Shown here piece by piece: positions 35,001 through 42,128 of a stretch of DNA of 64,000 nt. Where the stretch lies: contig NZ_FNMZ01000012.1 of the NCBI RefSeq assembly GCF_900106695.1, forward strand, positions 1-64,000, given 5' to 3'. Each line of letters starts with the position of its first letter. The stretch's first letter is position 1. A model generated the notes under the pieces. It did not search any database, was not told the origin of the DNA, and saw nothing but the letters and a program-made list of their open reading frames with translations. This DNA comes from Albimonas donghaensis (GTDB lineage: Bacteria > Pseudomonadota > Alphaproteobacteria > Rhodobacterales > Rhodobacteraceae). The translations under genes and the position numbers were made by a program.

Positions 35001-35852
35001 GGGCTGGGCTACGGGCTCACCTTCGGCCTGCACACGCGGCTTGACGGGATGGTGGCGCAGGTGCGGTCGCGGGTGCGCATCGGCAATGTCTACGTGAACC
35101 GCAACACCATCGGCGCGGTGGTCGGCGTGCAGCCCTTCGGCGGGCGCGGCCTGTCGGGCACCGGGCCCAAGGCGGGCGGGCCGATGTATCTGCCTCGCCT
35201 CCTGCAGGGCGGCGGCGCCGGGGGGGCGGGCTCGGGCGAGACGGCGGGGGTTCGGACCCAGGCCCTGCGGCTCGACCCCGCCGCGCTGGCCTATGCGAGC
35301 TGGCTGGAAGGGCGGGCGCCGCGGGTCTCGGCGCTGGCGCGGGCGGATATCGGGCGGCTGTCGCCGGGCCGGGAGGTGGAGCTGCCGGGCCCGGTGGGGG
35401 AGCGCAACCTCTACGCCCTGCATCCCCGCGGCCGGGTGATGGTGATGGCGCAGGGCGAGGCCGGGCTCCTGCGGCTGGTCGGCGCCGGGCTGGCGGGCGG
35501 GAACGCGGTCTGCGTGGTCGGCGCGGGTGCGGCGCTGCGCGCGGCGCTGGACGGACTGCCGGCGGAGGCCGCGGCGCGGGTCGGCTTCGCCGCCGCTCCG
35601 GCCGAGGCCGGCCCCTGCGACGCGGCGCTGGCCGAGCGCGCGCCGGACGCGCCGGGCGCCGCTGCGATCCGCGCCGCGGCCGAGGCGCTGGCGGCGCTGC
35701 CGGGCGCCATCGTGACCCTCAACACGGTTCCGACCGCGGCGCTGGAGACCGACTCCTCCGCCATCGCCCCGGCCTGGGTGCTGGAGGAGGTCTCGACCTC
35801 CATCAACACCGCCGCCGCCGGGGGCAATGCCAGCCTGATGGCGATCGGGTAG
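32091..35852 (+). CDS. putA: Bifunctional proline dehydrogenase / glutamate semialdehyde dehydrogenase
   Basis: A 1253-residue PutA that oxidises proline to pyrroline-5-carboxylate (FAD, electrons to quinone) and then, after hydrolysis, glutamate semialdehyde to glutamate (NAD). It has no ribbon-helix-helix DNA-binding domain, in line with a separate regulator next door. The ProDH barrel (~130-490) has GPGVSIKLSALHPRY, VRLVKGAYWD and the conserved APVGSHETLLAYLVRRLLE. The aldehyde dehydrogenase domain (~600-1050) shows SPWNFPLAIF, FTGSTEVARL, ETGGQNAMIVDS and the catalytic cysteine of GQRCSALRV. The last ~170 residues are the extra C-terminal domain ending in VSTSINTAAAGGNASLMAIG. The start has GGGAGA upstream. 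It is peripheral-membrane associated by family knowledge. Confidence 0.97.
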   Translation: MTAHPSRSHSQTVIAPEPPMLADLAPDPFAETAGAGARRAAIRAATRRDERACVTALLAEADAGPLSPAIRATALKLVGAMRAKGGGSGVDGLVHEYALSSQEGVALMCLAESLLRVPDAATRDALIRDKIAEGDWRAHLGPGRSAFVNAATWGLVITGRLVSTVNDGGLADSLTRLIGRCGEPVIRAGVDLAMRMMGERFVAGQTIQEALKRARAPEARGYRHSYDMLGEAAMTAADAARYLEDYETAIDAIGKAARGQGPVAGPGVSIKLSALHPRYFRAQAGRVEAELAPRLHALAARAAAHDIGLNIDAEEADRLDLSLDLLERLAFDPALAGWDGLGFVVQAYGRRCPEVIDWIIDLARRSGRRIMVRLVKGAYWDAEIKRAQLDGLEDYPVFTRKAHTDVSYLACARRLLEAGDAVYPQFATHNAQTLAAILHMAGTDRARDSYEFQGLHGMCEPLYDEVVGAAKLDRPCRIYAPVGSHETLLAYLVRRLLENGANSSFVNRITDEDVPLEELAADPVETVRAMADPGAPHQKIAAPGAILGARANSEGWDLACPARLADLSEALAAEGARVWTAAPLLADGAAPQGTPRACENPGDRRDVVGEVIEATEAEAARALALAAQGAGDWAGQGPEPRAAALDRAADAMQAAMPSLLGLLAREAGKTMSNGIAEVREAIDFLRFYADEARAKAGPGTAPLGPVVCISPWNFPLAIFTGQVCAALAAGNPVIAKPAEETPLVAAEAVRLLHAAGVPPAALQLLPGDGRVGAALTAGEGVAAVMFTGSTEVARLIQRGLAGRLGADGAPIPLIAETGGQNAMIVDSTALPEQVVADVLASAFDSAGQRCSALRVLCLQEETADRTLRMLRGAMEELRVGRADFLRTDVGPVISEDARAGIEAHVARMAGQGRAVTRIAPSGDAAHGSYVPPALIEIGGLEEMGAEVFGPVLHVMRFRRAGLNDLLAGLEGLGYGLTFGLHTRLDGMVAQVRSRVRIGNVYVNRNTIGAVVGVQPFGGRGLSGTGPKAGGPMYLPRLLQGGGAGGAGSGETAGVRTQALRLDPAALAYASWLEGRAPRVSALARADIGRLSPGREVELPGPVGERNLYALHPRGRVMVMAQGEAGLLRLVGAGLAGGNAVCVVGAGAALRAALDGLPAEAAARVGFAAAPAEAGPCDAALAERAPDAPGAAAIRAAAEALAALPGAIVTLNTVPTAALETDSSAIAPAWVLEEVSTSINTAAAGGNASLMAIG

Positions 35853-36001
35853 GGGGGAGCGCCCGCCTCAGCGTCGCCTCCGATCCCACGAGCGGAGAGA
35901 CGGTTCCGCCGGGCGTCCCCGTCGCCGCGCCGCGCGGGCGCCCCGTCGGCGGTCCTCGTCCGGGCCGTCGCGCGGCTCCCCCGGCTCAGGCGGCGCCGGG
36001 G

Positions 36002-36181
36002 TCAGGTGTTGCGGCCGCGGTCGAGGCCGTGGCGGCGGATGCGGGAACACAGCGTCATGGGCTTGAGCCCCGGCAGCTCCGCCGCCCCGCCGGCGCCGGA
36101 GACCCGGCCGCCCGCCGTGCGCAACGCCGCCTCGATATGCGCCCCCTCGCGCGTCCGCAGCCGGCTGGCGGTCTCCACCAT
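36002..36181 (-). pseudogene. Fis-type helix-turn-helix remnant of a regulator
   Basis: A 59-codon open frame (ATG at 36181) ends in a C-terminal HTH of the Fis/HTH_8 type: HIEAALRTAGGRVSGAGG, then AAELPGLKPMTLCSRIRRHG. It closely resembles the last ~50 residues of sigma-54-dependent response regulators and enhancer-binding proteins (A-A-x-x-L-G-L-K-P-T-T-L-x-S-R). No AAA+ or receiver domain lies upstream; instead there is low-complexity Pro/Arg-coding DNA. The L-x-G to P-G change in AAELPGLKP would also disturb the helix. Most likely the tail of a lost regulator gene. A real small DNA-binding protein is less likely. Confidence 0.6.
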
Positions 36182-36354
36182 CGCGGGGCCGGCTGCAGGC
36201 GGGGCGGCCCCGCCCGGCGCGCGTCCCGCCTGCTTGCGTTCCGGCCCGCGACCCGCCCCGGCGCCGCCGGGCGCCCGGCCGGGCCGCGCCGCGGGCGGGG
36301 CCGCGACGCCCGCGCGGCGGCGGTCGCGGCGCCCCCCGCAAGGGGGGGGCGGGC

Positions 36355-37854
36355 TCAGGCGTAGACGAGCGTGCCGTCGTCGAGATCGGCGCCCGGGATC
36401 TCGTCCTTGTCGATGGTGTAGTCCTGCGTCATCACCCAGGGCAGCTCGTCGCCCTGCATCGGCATGATCCCGACCCCGCGCATGATGTAGCCGGCGTTGA
36501 AATTGTCGTCGGTGATGAAGGGCTTCGGCTCCATCTGCCGGTCCTGCTCGCGCAGCGCGGGCGTGACCATCCTCGCGCCGCCCTCGTCCATCCGCCCCAG
36601 CAGCCGGCACACGAATTCAGAGACCAGATTGGCCCGCATCGTCCAGGACGTGCGCAGGTAGCCGAAGGTCCAGGCCAGGTTCGGCACGCCCGAGAACAGG
36701 ATCCCGCGATGGGTCCAGGTCTTCGACAGCTCCAGCGCCCGTCCGTCCACCGCCATGGCGATGTCGCCCATGGCGCAGAGGTCGAAGCCGGTGGCGGTGA
36801 CGATGATGTCGGCCTCCAGCAGGTCGCCCGACTCCAGCCGGATCCCGCCCGTCTCGAACCGCGCGATGCGGTCGGTGACCACCGAGGCCTCGCCCCGCTT
36901 CATCGCCTTGAACATGTCCCCGTCCGGCACCACGGCCAGCCGCTGCCGCCAGGGGCGGTAATCCGGCTTGAAATGGGTCTCGACGTCGAAATCCTCGCCC
37001 AGATGCGCGCGCACCCCGGCCAGAAGCTCCGCCCCCAGCGCCTCCGGCTCGGAGAAGCTGCGCCGGATGGTCGTGGCGCCGTCCTTGAGGATCTTGCGGC
37101 GCATGATGTCGTGATACTGTTCCTGCGGCAGGTCGAGGCCCTTGAGCACCTCCGCGAACTCGTCCCGGGTGGGGCGCGGGTAGAACCAGGTGGGCGAGCG
37201 CTGGAGCATGGTGACATGCGCGCATTTCCCCGCCACCGCCGGCACCAGCGTCGCCGCCGTGGCGCCGGAGCCGATGACCACGATCCGCTTGCCCTCGGTT
37301 TCGAACTCCTCGGGCCAGGTCTGGGGATGCACGATGTCGCCGGCGAAATCCTCCATCCCCGGCCATTCGGGCGTGTAGCCCTGCTGGTGGCGATAATAGC
37401 CCTGGCACATCCACAGGAAGTTGCAGGTCATCGCGATCTGGGCGTCATCCTCCAGCCGGCGGATCACCAGGGTCCAGCGGGCTTCGGAGGAATCCCACGC
37501 CGCCGACAGCACCTCGTGCCCGTAATGGATGCGGGGGGCGAGGCCCTCCTCCGCGATGGCCTCGTCGAGATAGGCGAGGATCTCCTCCGCCGTGGCCAGC
37601 GTCGGGCCGGTCCAGGGCTTCCACTTGAAGCCGAACGTGTGCAGGTCGCTGTCCGACCGGATGCCGGGATAGCGATGCGTGCGCCAGGTGCCGCCGAAGG
37701 CCGCCTGCCGCTCCAGCAGGGCGAAGGAGCGTTCGGGATGGGTCTCGGCCAGGTGATGGGCGGCGTCGATGCCGGAGATGCCGGCGCCCACGATCAGCAC
37801 GTCGAAATGGGCGGTGGCCTGGGAAGCGTCGATCTTCTCGAGCGGGGCGTTCAT
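36355..37854 (-). CDS. Flavin-containing Baeyer-Villiger monooxygenase, EthA-like
   Basis: A 499-residue FAD/NADPH monooxygenase. The FAD motif is VGAGISGID (22-30), followed by GGTWRTHRYPGIRSDSDLHTFG as in EthA-type enzymes. A Baeyer-Villiger fingerprint FAGDIVHPQTWP (170-181) precedes the second Rossmann motif GSGATA (~194). The late YLRTSWTMR region is EthA-like. It oxidises ketones or thioamides; the natural substrate is unknown. It differs in layout from the 637-residue enzyme at 9550-11463, having no N-terminal extension. Divergent from an M20 hydrolase gene, with the control region in the 177 bases between. Confidence 0.9.
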   Translation of the reverse strand: MNAPLEKIDASQATAHFDVLIVGAGISGIDAAHHLAETHPERSFALLERQAAFGGTWRTHRYPGIRSDSDLHTFGFKWKPWTGPTLATAEEILAYLDEAIAEEGLAPRIHYGHEVLSAAWDSSEARWTLVIRRLEDDAQIAMTCNFLWMCQGYYRHQQGYTPEWPGMEDFAGDIVHPQTWPEEFETEGKRIVVIGSGATAATLVPAVAGKCAHVTMLQRSPTWFYPRPTRDEFAEVLKGLDLPQEQYHDIMRRKILKDGATTIRRSFSEPEALGAELLAGVRAHLGEDFDVETHFKPDYRPWRQRLAVVPDGDMFKAMKRGEASVVTDRIARFETGGIRLESGDLLEADIIVTATGFDLCAMGDIAMAVDGRALELSKTWTHRGILFSGVPNLAWTFGYLRTSWTMRANLVSEFVCRLLGRMDEGGARMVTPALREQDRQMEPKPFITDDNFNAGYIMRGVGIMPMQGDELPWVMTQDYTIDKDEIPGADLDDGTLVYA

Positions 37855-38031
37855 GCGGGGCTCCTCCCTGGAGTCTCGGGGCGGGCGACTCGGCCCCGTG
37901 GGGCGGTCGCGTCTCGTTGATCCGGGCCAGCATACTCCAGAGAATGTCGTTTGGGGAGACGCAAGGTCGCCCTCGGTTGGCGCGAAACCCGCATGGTGTT
38001 CCCATCGCCCCCAACCGCAGGAGCCCGCCCG

Positions 38032-39348
38032 ATGCGCGACCCCGACGCCCTCCCCGACGCCCTCCCCGATGCCCGCCCCGCCGCCGAGATCGAGATCCCC
38101 GAACTTCCCGCCGACGCCCTGCCGGAGATCGACGCCGCCCGCCTGTGGGATCGCCACATGGCGATGGCGAAGATCGGCGCGCGACCCGTTGGCGGCGTGC
38201 ATCGCCTGGCGCTGGATGCGGACGACATCGCCGCCCATCGCCAGCTTGCGGACTGGGCGCTGGCGCGGGGCTTTTCGGTGGCGCTCGACCCGGTGGGCAA
38301 CATGTTCCTGCGCCGCGAAGGCGCCGACCCCGGCGCCGCCCCGGTGGTCTCCGGCTCGCATTGCGACAGCCAGCCGACGGGCGGACGCTTCGACGGCATC
38401 TACGGCGTGCTCTGCGCGCTGGAAGCCATGGAAACGGCGGAGGATCGCGGGATCGTCACCCGCAGGCCCCTGGAATGCGTGATCTGGGTGAACGAGGAGG
38501 GCTCGCGCTTTCGCCCCGGCTGCATGGGCTCGGAGGTCTATGCGGGTCTGCTCGGCCTGAACGCGGCGCTGGCCAAGGTGGGGGATGACGGCGGGATCCT
38601 CGGCGACGGCGTGGCCGATCTGCGCGCGGCGCTGCCCGAGGCCGGCGCGCGGGCGCTGGGCACGCCGTTTCACGCCCTGCTGGAGGCGCATATCGAGCAG
38701 GGGCCGCTGCTGGAGGCCGGCGGCGAGCTGATCGGCGTGGTCGACCGGGTGCAGGGGCACCGGCGGCTCGCGATCTCGGTGATCGGGCGGGAGGACCATT
38801 CCGGCGGCGCGCCGCTGAGCCTGCGCAAGGACGCCTTCGTCGATGCGATCGAGGTCTGCCGGGGGCTGGCGGATCTGTGCCGCGACCCCTCGGACGTGCT
38901 GCGCTTCACCTTCGGGCGGTTCACGGTGACGCCCAATGCGGTCTCGGTCGTGCCGGGGCGTGTGGACATGATCCTGGACCTGAGACACCCGTCGCAGGAC
39001 GAGCTGACCCGGCTCGGGGACCTGGTGGCGGCGGAGGCGGCCGGGTTCGCGAAGCTCTGCGACGTGGGGGTGGAGGACACGAGCTGGCATGCGCCGGTGC
39101 GGTTCTCGGCCTCGGTGCAGGCGGCCTATGGGCGGGCGGCGGACCGGCGGGGATACGCGCGGCGGGGGATCGACTCGGGCGGCGGGCATGATGCGCGCTG
39201 GTTCCCCGGACGCTGGCCGACGGGGATGCTGTTCATCCCCTGCGAAGCGGGGATCAGCCACAACCCGGCCGAGAACGTGGACCCGGCCCATGCCGCCGCC
39301 GGCGCCCAGGTGATGGCCGACGTGATGCTTGAACTGGCGATGACCTGA
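38032..39348 (+). CDS. M20-family Zn-dependent hydrolase (carbamoylase/allantoate amidohydrolase type)
   Basis: A 438-residue metallo-hydrolase of the hydantoinase/carbamoylase group (HyuC/AmaB, allantoate amidohydrolase, beta-ureidopropionase). Binuclear zinc-site motifs are SGSHCDSQPTGGRFDGIYG, WVNEEGSRFRPG, the dimerisation/substrate segment EAHIEQGPLLE and the C-terminal DSGGGHDARWF. It removes a carbamoyl (or similar) group from an N-carbamoyl compound. The first 30 residues are a DALPDALPDARP repeat and non-conserved. The ATG at 38032 follows AGGAG by 8 bases. The next gene on the same strand encodes the two-domain unknown protein. Confidence 0.9.
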   Translation: MRDPDALPDALPDARPAAEIEIPELPADALPEIDAARLWDRHMAMAKIGARPVGGVHRLALDADDIAAHRQLADWALARGFSVALDPVGNMFLRREGADPGAAPVVSGSHCDSQPTGGRFDGIYGVLCALEAMETAEDRGIVTRRPLECVIWVNEEGSRFRPGCMGSEVYAGLLGLNAALAKVGDDGGILGDGVADLRAALPEAGARALGTPFHALLEAHIEQGPLLEAGGELIGVVDRVQGHRRLAISVIGREDHSGGAPLSLRKDAFVDAIEVCRGLADLCRDPSDVLRFTFGRFTVTPNAVSVVPGRVDMILDLRHPSQDELTRLGDLVAAEAAGFAKLCDVGVEDTSWHAPVRFSASVQAAYGRAADRRGYARRGIDSGGGHDARWFPGRWPTGMLFIPCEAGISHNPAENVDPAHAAAGAQVMADVMLELAMT

Positions 39349-39419
39349 CCTGCGGGATGATCGCGCGGGAGGCGCCGGGCGGGGCAGGGCGCCCGCGCCA
39401 TGGGCAAATGCGAACCCTG

Positions 39420-39433
39420 CTCCAAATTTGAAG
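39420..39433 (+). promoter_or_regulatory. CTCCAA-TTT element, copy A
   Basis: CTCCAAATTTGAAG, partly palindromic, followed 10 bases later by TTGACA (39444-39449), an ideal -35 sequence. The -10 box is unclear. Similar elements stand at 46733-46745 and 56164-56176. It is 170 bases before the gene for the two-domain unknown protein. Confidence 0.35.
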
Positions 39434-39490
39434 TCGACTCCATTGACAGTGAGGGCCGGGCGCGGTGGTCTGCTCCCCGACCCCCACCCG

Positions 39491-39580
39491 TCGAACTTCC
39501 CCGCCGAACTTCCCCGCCGAACTTCCCCGCCGAACTTCCCCGCCGAACTTCCCCCCTGAACCTCCCCGCCGAACCTCCCG
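39491..39580 (+). repeat. 13-bp tandem repeat (about seven copies) in a 5' leader
   Basis: Unit CCGAACTTCCCCG: five near-perfect copies (39491-39555) followed by two degenerate ones (CTGAACCTCCCCG and CCGAACCTCCCG). It ends 9 bases before the AAGGAG ribosome site of the next gene. No cysteine-type or other sensible peptide is coded. Confidence 0.9.
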
Positions 39581-39603
39581 CCGACATCAAGGAGCCCTTG
39601 CGC

Positions 39604-40596
39604 GTGACCACTCTCACCCAGGACCAGCATGACCGGGCGGTGCGCTTCATCGCCGCCAACCGCTACCCGTTCCCGGACCAGCCGCACCCGTCCTGGCCGC
39701 TGCACTACCGGACCTGGGTCAACACCGCGACCCATCCGCGCCGGTCCATCGACACCCCGGACGGGCCCCATTTCCCCGACATCATGATCGTCGACGGCGA
39801 GAACGCGACGCGTGAGATCGGCGAGGTCGAGATGGATTTCGGCCCCGGGATCGCGACCCGCTGGAAGGCCGCCTCCGAGGCGGCCGACGACACCACGGAG
39901 ACCGGCGCGCGGCATCTGCTGGTCTATGTGCCTGAGGGCCGCGAGGACGAGGCGCTGGCGATCCTGGAGGGGAACGACATCTCCTTCCACGCCCTGCGCG
40001 GGGTGCGGGTGGACGATGACGGCTCGGTGCATGTGCTGCCCCACCGCACCATCGGCAACGGCAAGGATCACCGCCCCAACAGCCCGCCGCCCGTCGCGGA
40101 GGACCCGGTGGTCGAGACCCCGGGCGAGGATGAGCGCGAGGCGGTGATGCGCTTCCTGCTGGCCGAGCGGTTTCCCTTCCCGGGCGAGGGCACGGCGCAA
40201 TGGGGGCTGGACCTCTACCCGATCACCAACACCCGCCTGCACGCCCGCCGTGCGATCCCCGGGCCGGGAGGGGCGCTGTGGCCCTCGGTGGTGGTGGTCG
40301 ACGCCGCGGAACGGCCCTGCAAGATCGGCATGGTCGAGATCGACGTCTCCGAGGCCAGCATCCCCGCCTGGCGCGCCATGTCGGAGACCGCGGTCTACGA
40401 GGGGCATTACACCGATCCCGACAACGGCAAGGGCGCGAAGCATTTCCTGCTTTACGTCCCGCTGGGGCGCGAGGACGCGGCGCGGGAGATGGTCAAGGCC
40501 GCCGGCATCTCCTGCGCCGGGGTGCGGGGCTATGAGGTGACCGAGGCGGGCCGGGTGCGGATGCCGGCCATCCTGCCCCCCACGGTTCCGGCGTGA
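39604..40596 (+). CDS. Unrecognised protein with two tandem domains, PD-(D/E)XK-like motif
   Basis: A 330-residue soluble protein I cannot place in a named family. It is built of two tandem copies of a ~150-residue domain (about 10-150 and 170-325), each opening with F-[IL]-x4-RYPFP-like. The domain then runs through a hydrophobic strand, FPDIMIV, the acidic strand EIGEVEM, a tryptophan helix, [HF]-L-L-V-Y-V-P-x-G and G-V-R-x. In copy 1, D59, E74 and E76 form D-x14-E-x-E, like a restriction-endonuclease-fold site with Glu for Lys. In copy 2 these are S228, M243 and E245, so copy 2 looks inactive. A single-domain relative is at 54583-55056. GTG start with AAGGAG nine bases upstream. Possibly linked to the M20 hydrolase in front. 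Confidence 0.75.
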   Translation: MTTLTQDQHDRAVRFIAANRYPFPDQPHPSWPLHYRTWVNTATHPRRSIDTPDGPHFPDIMIVDGENATREIGEVEMDFGPGIATRWKAASEAADDTTETGARHLLVYVPEGREDEALAILEGNDISFHALRGVRVDDDGSVHVLPHRTIGNGKDHRPNSPPPVAEDPVVETPGEDEREAVMRFLLAERFPFPGEGTAQWGLDLYPITNTRLHARRAIPGPGGALWPSVVVVDAAERPCKIGMVEIDVSEASIPAWRAMSETAVYEGHYTDPDNGKGAKHFLLYVPLGREDAAREMVKAAGISCAGVRGYEVTEAGRVRMPAILPPTVPA

Positions 40597-40613
40597 CCTG
40601 AGCGGTGCGGTCC

Positions 40614-40646
40614 GGCGCCCCCCCCGGTGGTTTCGGGGGAGGCGCC
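40614..40646 (+). terminator. Hairpin between convergent genes
   Basis: Arms GGCGCCCCCC and GGGGG-A-GGCGCC close a loop around GGTGGTTT. It lies between the two-domain protein gene and ridA, which converge. Confidence 0.5.
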
Positions 40647-40654
40647 GCGCCCGC

Positions 40655-41062
40655 TCAGTCGGGCAGGCGCACGATCAGTTCGAGCTCGACCTTGAGGGTA
40701 TCCGCCGCCAGCGTTTCCACCCCGATCCCGGTGACCGAGGGGCGGGCGCCGTCCAGCATCTCCAGCACCGGCGGGAACACCTGCTCCAGCGTTTCGGAGG
40801 TGAGCCCCACCACGTAGCAGCGCAGCATCGCCACATCCGCCGGCGTCGCCCCCAGCGCGTCCAGCGCGGCGCGGGCGTTGGCGGCGGCGAGACGGGATTG
40901 CGCGGCCAGATCCTCCGGCAGCGCCTCGTCCCCCTGCCGCGACGCGACCTGGCCCGAGACATAGGCCATGCGCCCCGGTTCCACGATCGAGATCTGGGAA
41001 TAGCCCATCTCCGAGGGGTCGGGCAGCGTGGAAGGGTTCAAACGGGTGATGGTCTGGGGCAT
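40655..41062 (-). CDS. RidA-family protein (enamine/imine deaminase-like)
   Basis: A 135-residue RidA/YjgF/UK114 homologue. The family core is YSQISIVEPGRMAYVSGQVA, LAAANARAALDALGATPADV and a late GIGVETLAADTLKVELELIV. Classic RidA has a conserved arginine and Glu in the substrate pocket near the C-terminus (R-x-T...VE). Here the motif VTGIGVETLA keeps the turn, but the arginine is replaced by glycine context, so imine deaminase activity is uncertain. Related Rid proteins (for example RutC) act in nitrogen-compound breakdown. Divergent from a TetR gene with a perfect palindrome between. The start is one of two close ATGs. Confidence 0.85.
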   Translation of the reverse strand: MPQTITRLNPSTLPDPSEMGYSQISIVEPGRMAYVSGQVASRQGDEALPEDLAAQSRLAAANARAALDALGATPADVAMLRCYVVGLTSETLEQVFPPVLEMLDGARPSVTGIGVETLAADTLKVELELIVRLPD

Positions 41063-41109
41063 ATATGCCTCTCGCATGTCGAGCGCGACACGTCGCGCGT
41101 TTCGGAAAG

Positions 41110-41125
41110 CACTACATGTGTAGTG
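41110..41125 (+). promoter_or_regulatory. Perfect palindrome, probable TetR operator
   Basis: CACTACA-TG-TGTAGTG: seven-base arms around two bases, 10 bases before the tetR start and 48 bases before the divergent ridA start. AT-rich relative to the surroundings. The TetR ribosome site (GGGAGAGG) begins right at its end, so binding would block tetR expression. Confidence 0.65.
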
Positions 41126-41134
41126 GGAGAGGCG

Positions 41135-41701
41135 ATGGCAAGGACCGACCGCAAGGACGCGATCCTGGACGCCGCGATCGGACTGATCGCGACGCTGGGG
41201 CTGGAGGGGACCACGCATCGGGCGGTGGACCGGGCGGCGGGGCTGCCGCAGGGCTCCACCAGCTATCATTTCCCGCGCAAGACCGGGCTGATCCTCGCCG
41301 CCGCCGCGCGGCTGGAGGGGCATCTCTCCGAGGATTGCGACGCGATGCAGGCCGAGTTCGCCCGGCGCGTGGCGGAGTCCGGCATGGACGCCGCCATCGC
41401 CTATGTGGGTGAGGAGCTGGCCGGCTATGCCGACGCCTCGCGCACGCTGTTCCTGGCGCGGATGGAGCTGACGCTCGCCGCCGCCCGCCACGCCGAGTTC
41501 GAGGGCCTGGGCGCGCGGCTGACCGAAGCCGCGCGCCGTCCCATCGCCTTTTTCCTCAAGCTGATTTCCGGCGGGCGCGAGGACGCGCCGGTGGAGACCT
41601 GCGCCGGCCTGATCGACGGGATCGCGCTGGCCTATGCGACCGGGCAGGGGCCTCGGCCCGATGCGGCGCAGATGGCGACGGTGTTCCGCGCCCTGCTCTG
41701 A
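41135..41701 (+). CDS. TetR-family transcriptional regulator
   Basis: A 188-residue TetR protein: N-terminal helix-turn-helix at ~5-50 (RKDAILDAAIGLIATLG, TTHRAVDRAAGLPQGSTSYHF) and an all-helical effector domain. The HTH recognition helix plus the overlapping palindrome just upstream suggest self-regulation and control of the divergent ridA gene. ATG at 41135 with GGGAGAGG. The effector is unknown. The C-terminal domain resembles TetR members that lack aromatic-pocket signatures, so nothing can be said about the ligand. Confidence 0.88.
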   Translation: MARTDRKDAILDAAIGLIATLGLEGTTHRAVDRAAGLPQGSTSYHFPRKTGLILAAAARLEGHLSEDCDAMQAEFARRVAESGMDAAIAYVGEELAGYADASRTLFLARMELTLAAARHAEFEGLGARLTEAARRPIAFFLKLISGGREDAPVETCAGLIDGIALAYATGQGPRPDAAQMATVFRALL

Positions 41702-42128
41702 TCCGCACGCGTCGGGAGCGGGCGGCGGGCGAAGTTCCGGGCGTTCGGCAGGACGCAGGGGACGGGCGCAGGCTCGGCGACACCCCCGCCCCACCCCGCC
41801 CCGCACCGCCTCGCCTGATGCGCGGCGCCGGCCGGGCTGGCCGCGCTGCACCCCTGCGCCTCCGCCGCGACCCGGTTCGTCTCGTCCCGCTTCGCCAAGG
41901 GCCTGGGCGCGTTCCGGTCCGGATCCGTGGGCGTCTGCTTCGTGCGGGCGCCTGCGGCGGCGCAGGGACGGCTGACGCGGCGGGGCGAGCGGATGCACGG
42001 CCTCGACGCCTCGAACCGGTTCGGGAGCGACGGTTTCCTGCTGACCGGCGCCGGGAAGTTCTGGACGCGAAAGGGGGGGGGCGACGGCTCGCCCCCCCTC
42101 CCCCTGTCTCCCGGTCCTGCCGGCCGTC
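41702..42128 (+). other. 427-base region without a recognisable gene
   Basis: One plus-strand frame is open from about 41818 to 42145 and contains RMHGLDASNRFGSDGFLLTG and KGLGAFRSGSVG, which look protein-like. It has no good start or ribosome site, no family I recognise, and it runs into the 3' end of the convergent ABC gene. It may be a gene remnant. A G-run at 42068-42078 lies in the region. Confidence 0.3.

Noticed and set aside
32001-35423. Minus-strand frame of about 1140 codons opposite putA
   Set aside because: Pure mirror of a 1253-residue PutA with intact motifs; composition (Arg, Gln, His) is that of an antisense frame.
39491-39580. Possible CRISPR array at the 13-bp repeats
   Set aside because: Units are contiguous without spacers and far shorter than CRISPR repeats; no cas genes nearby.
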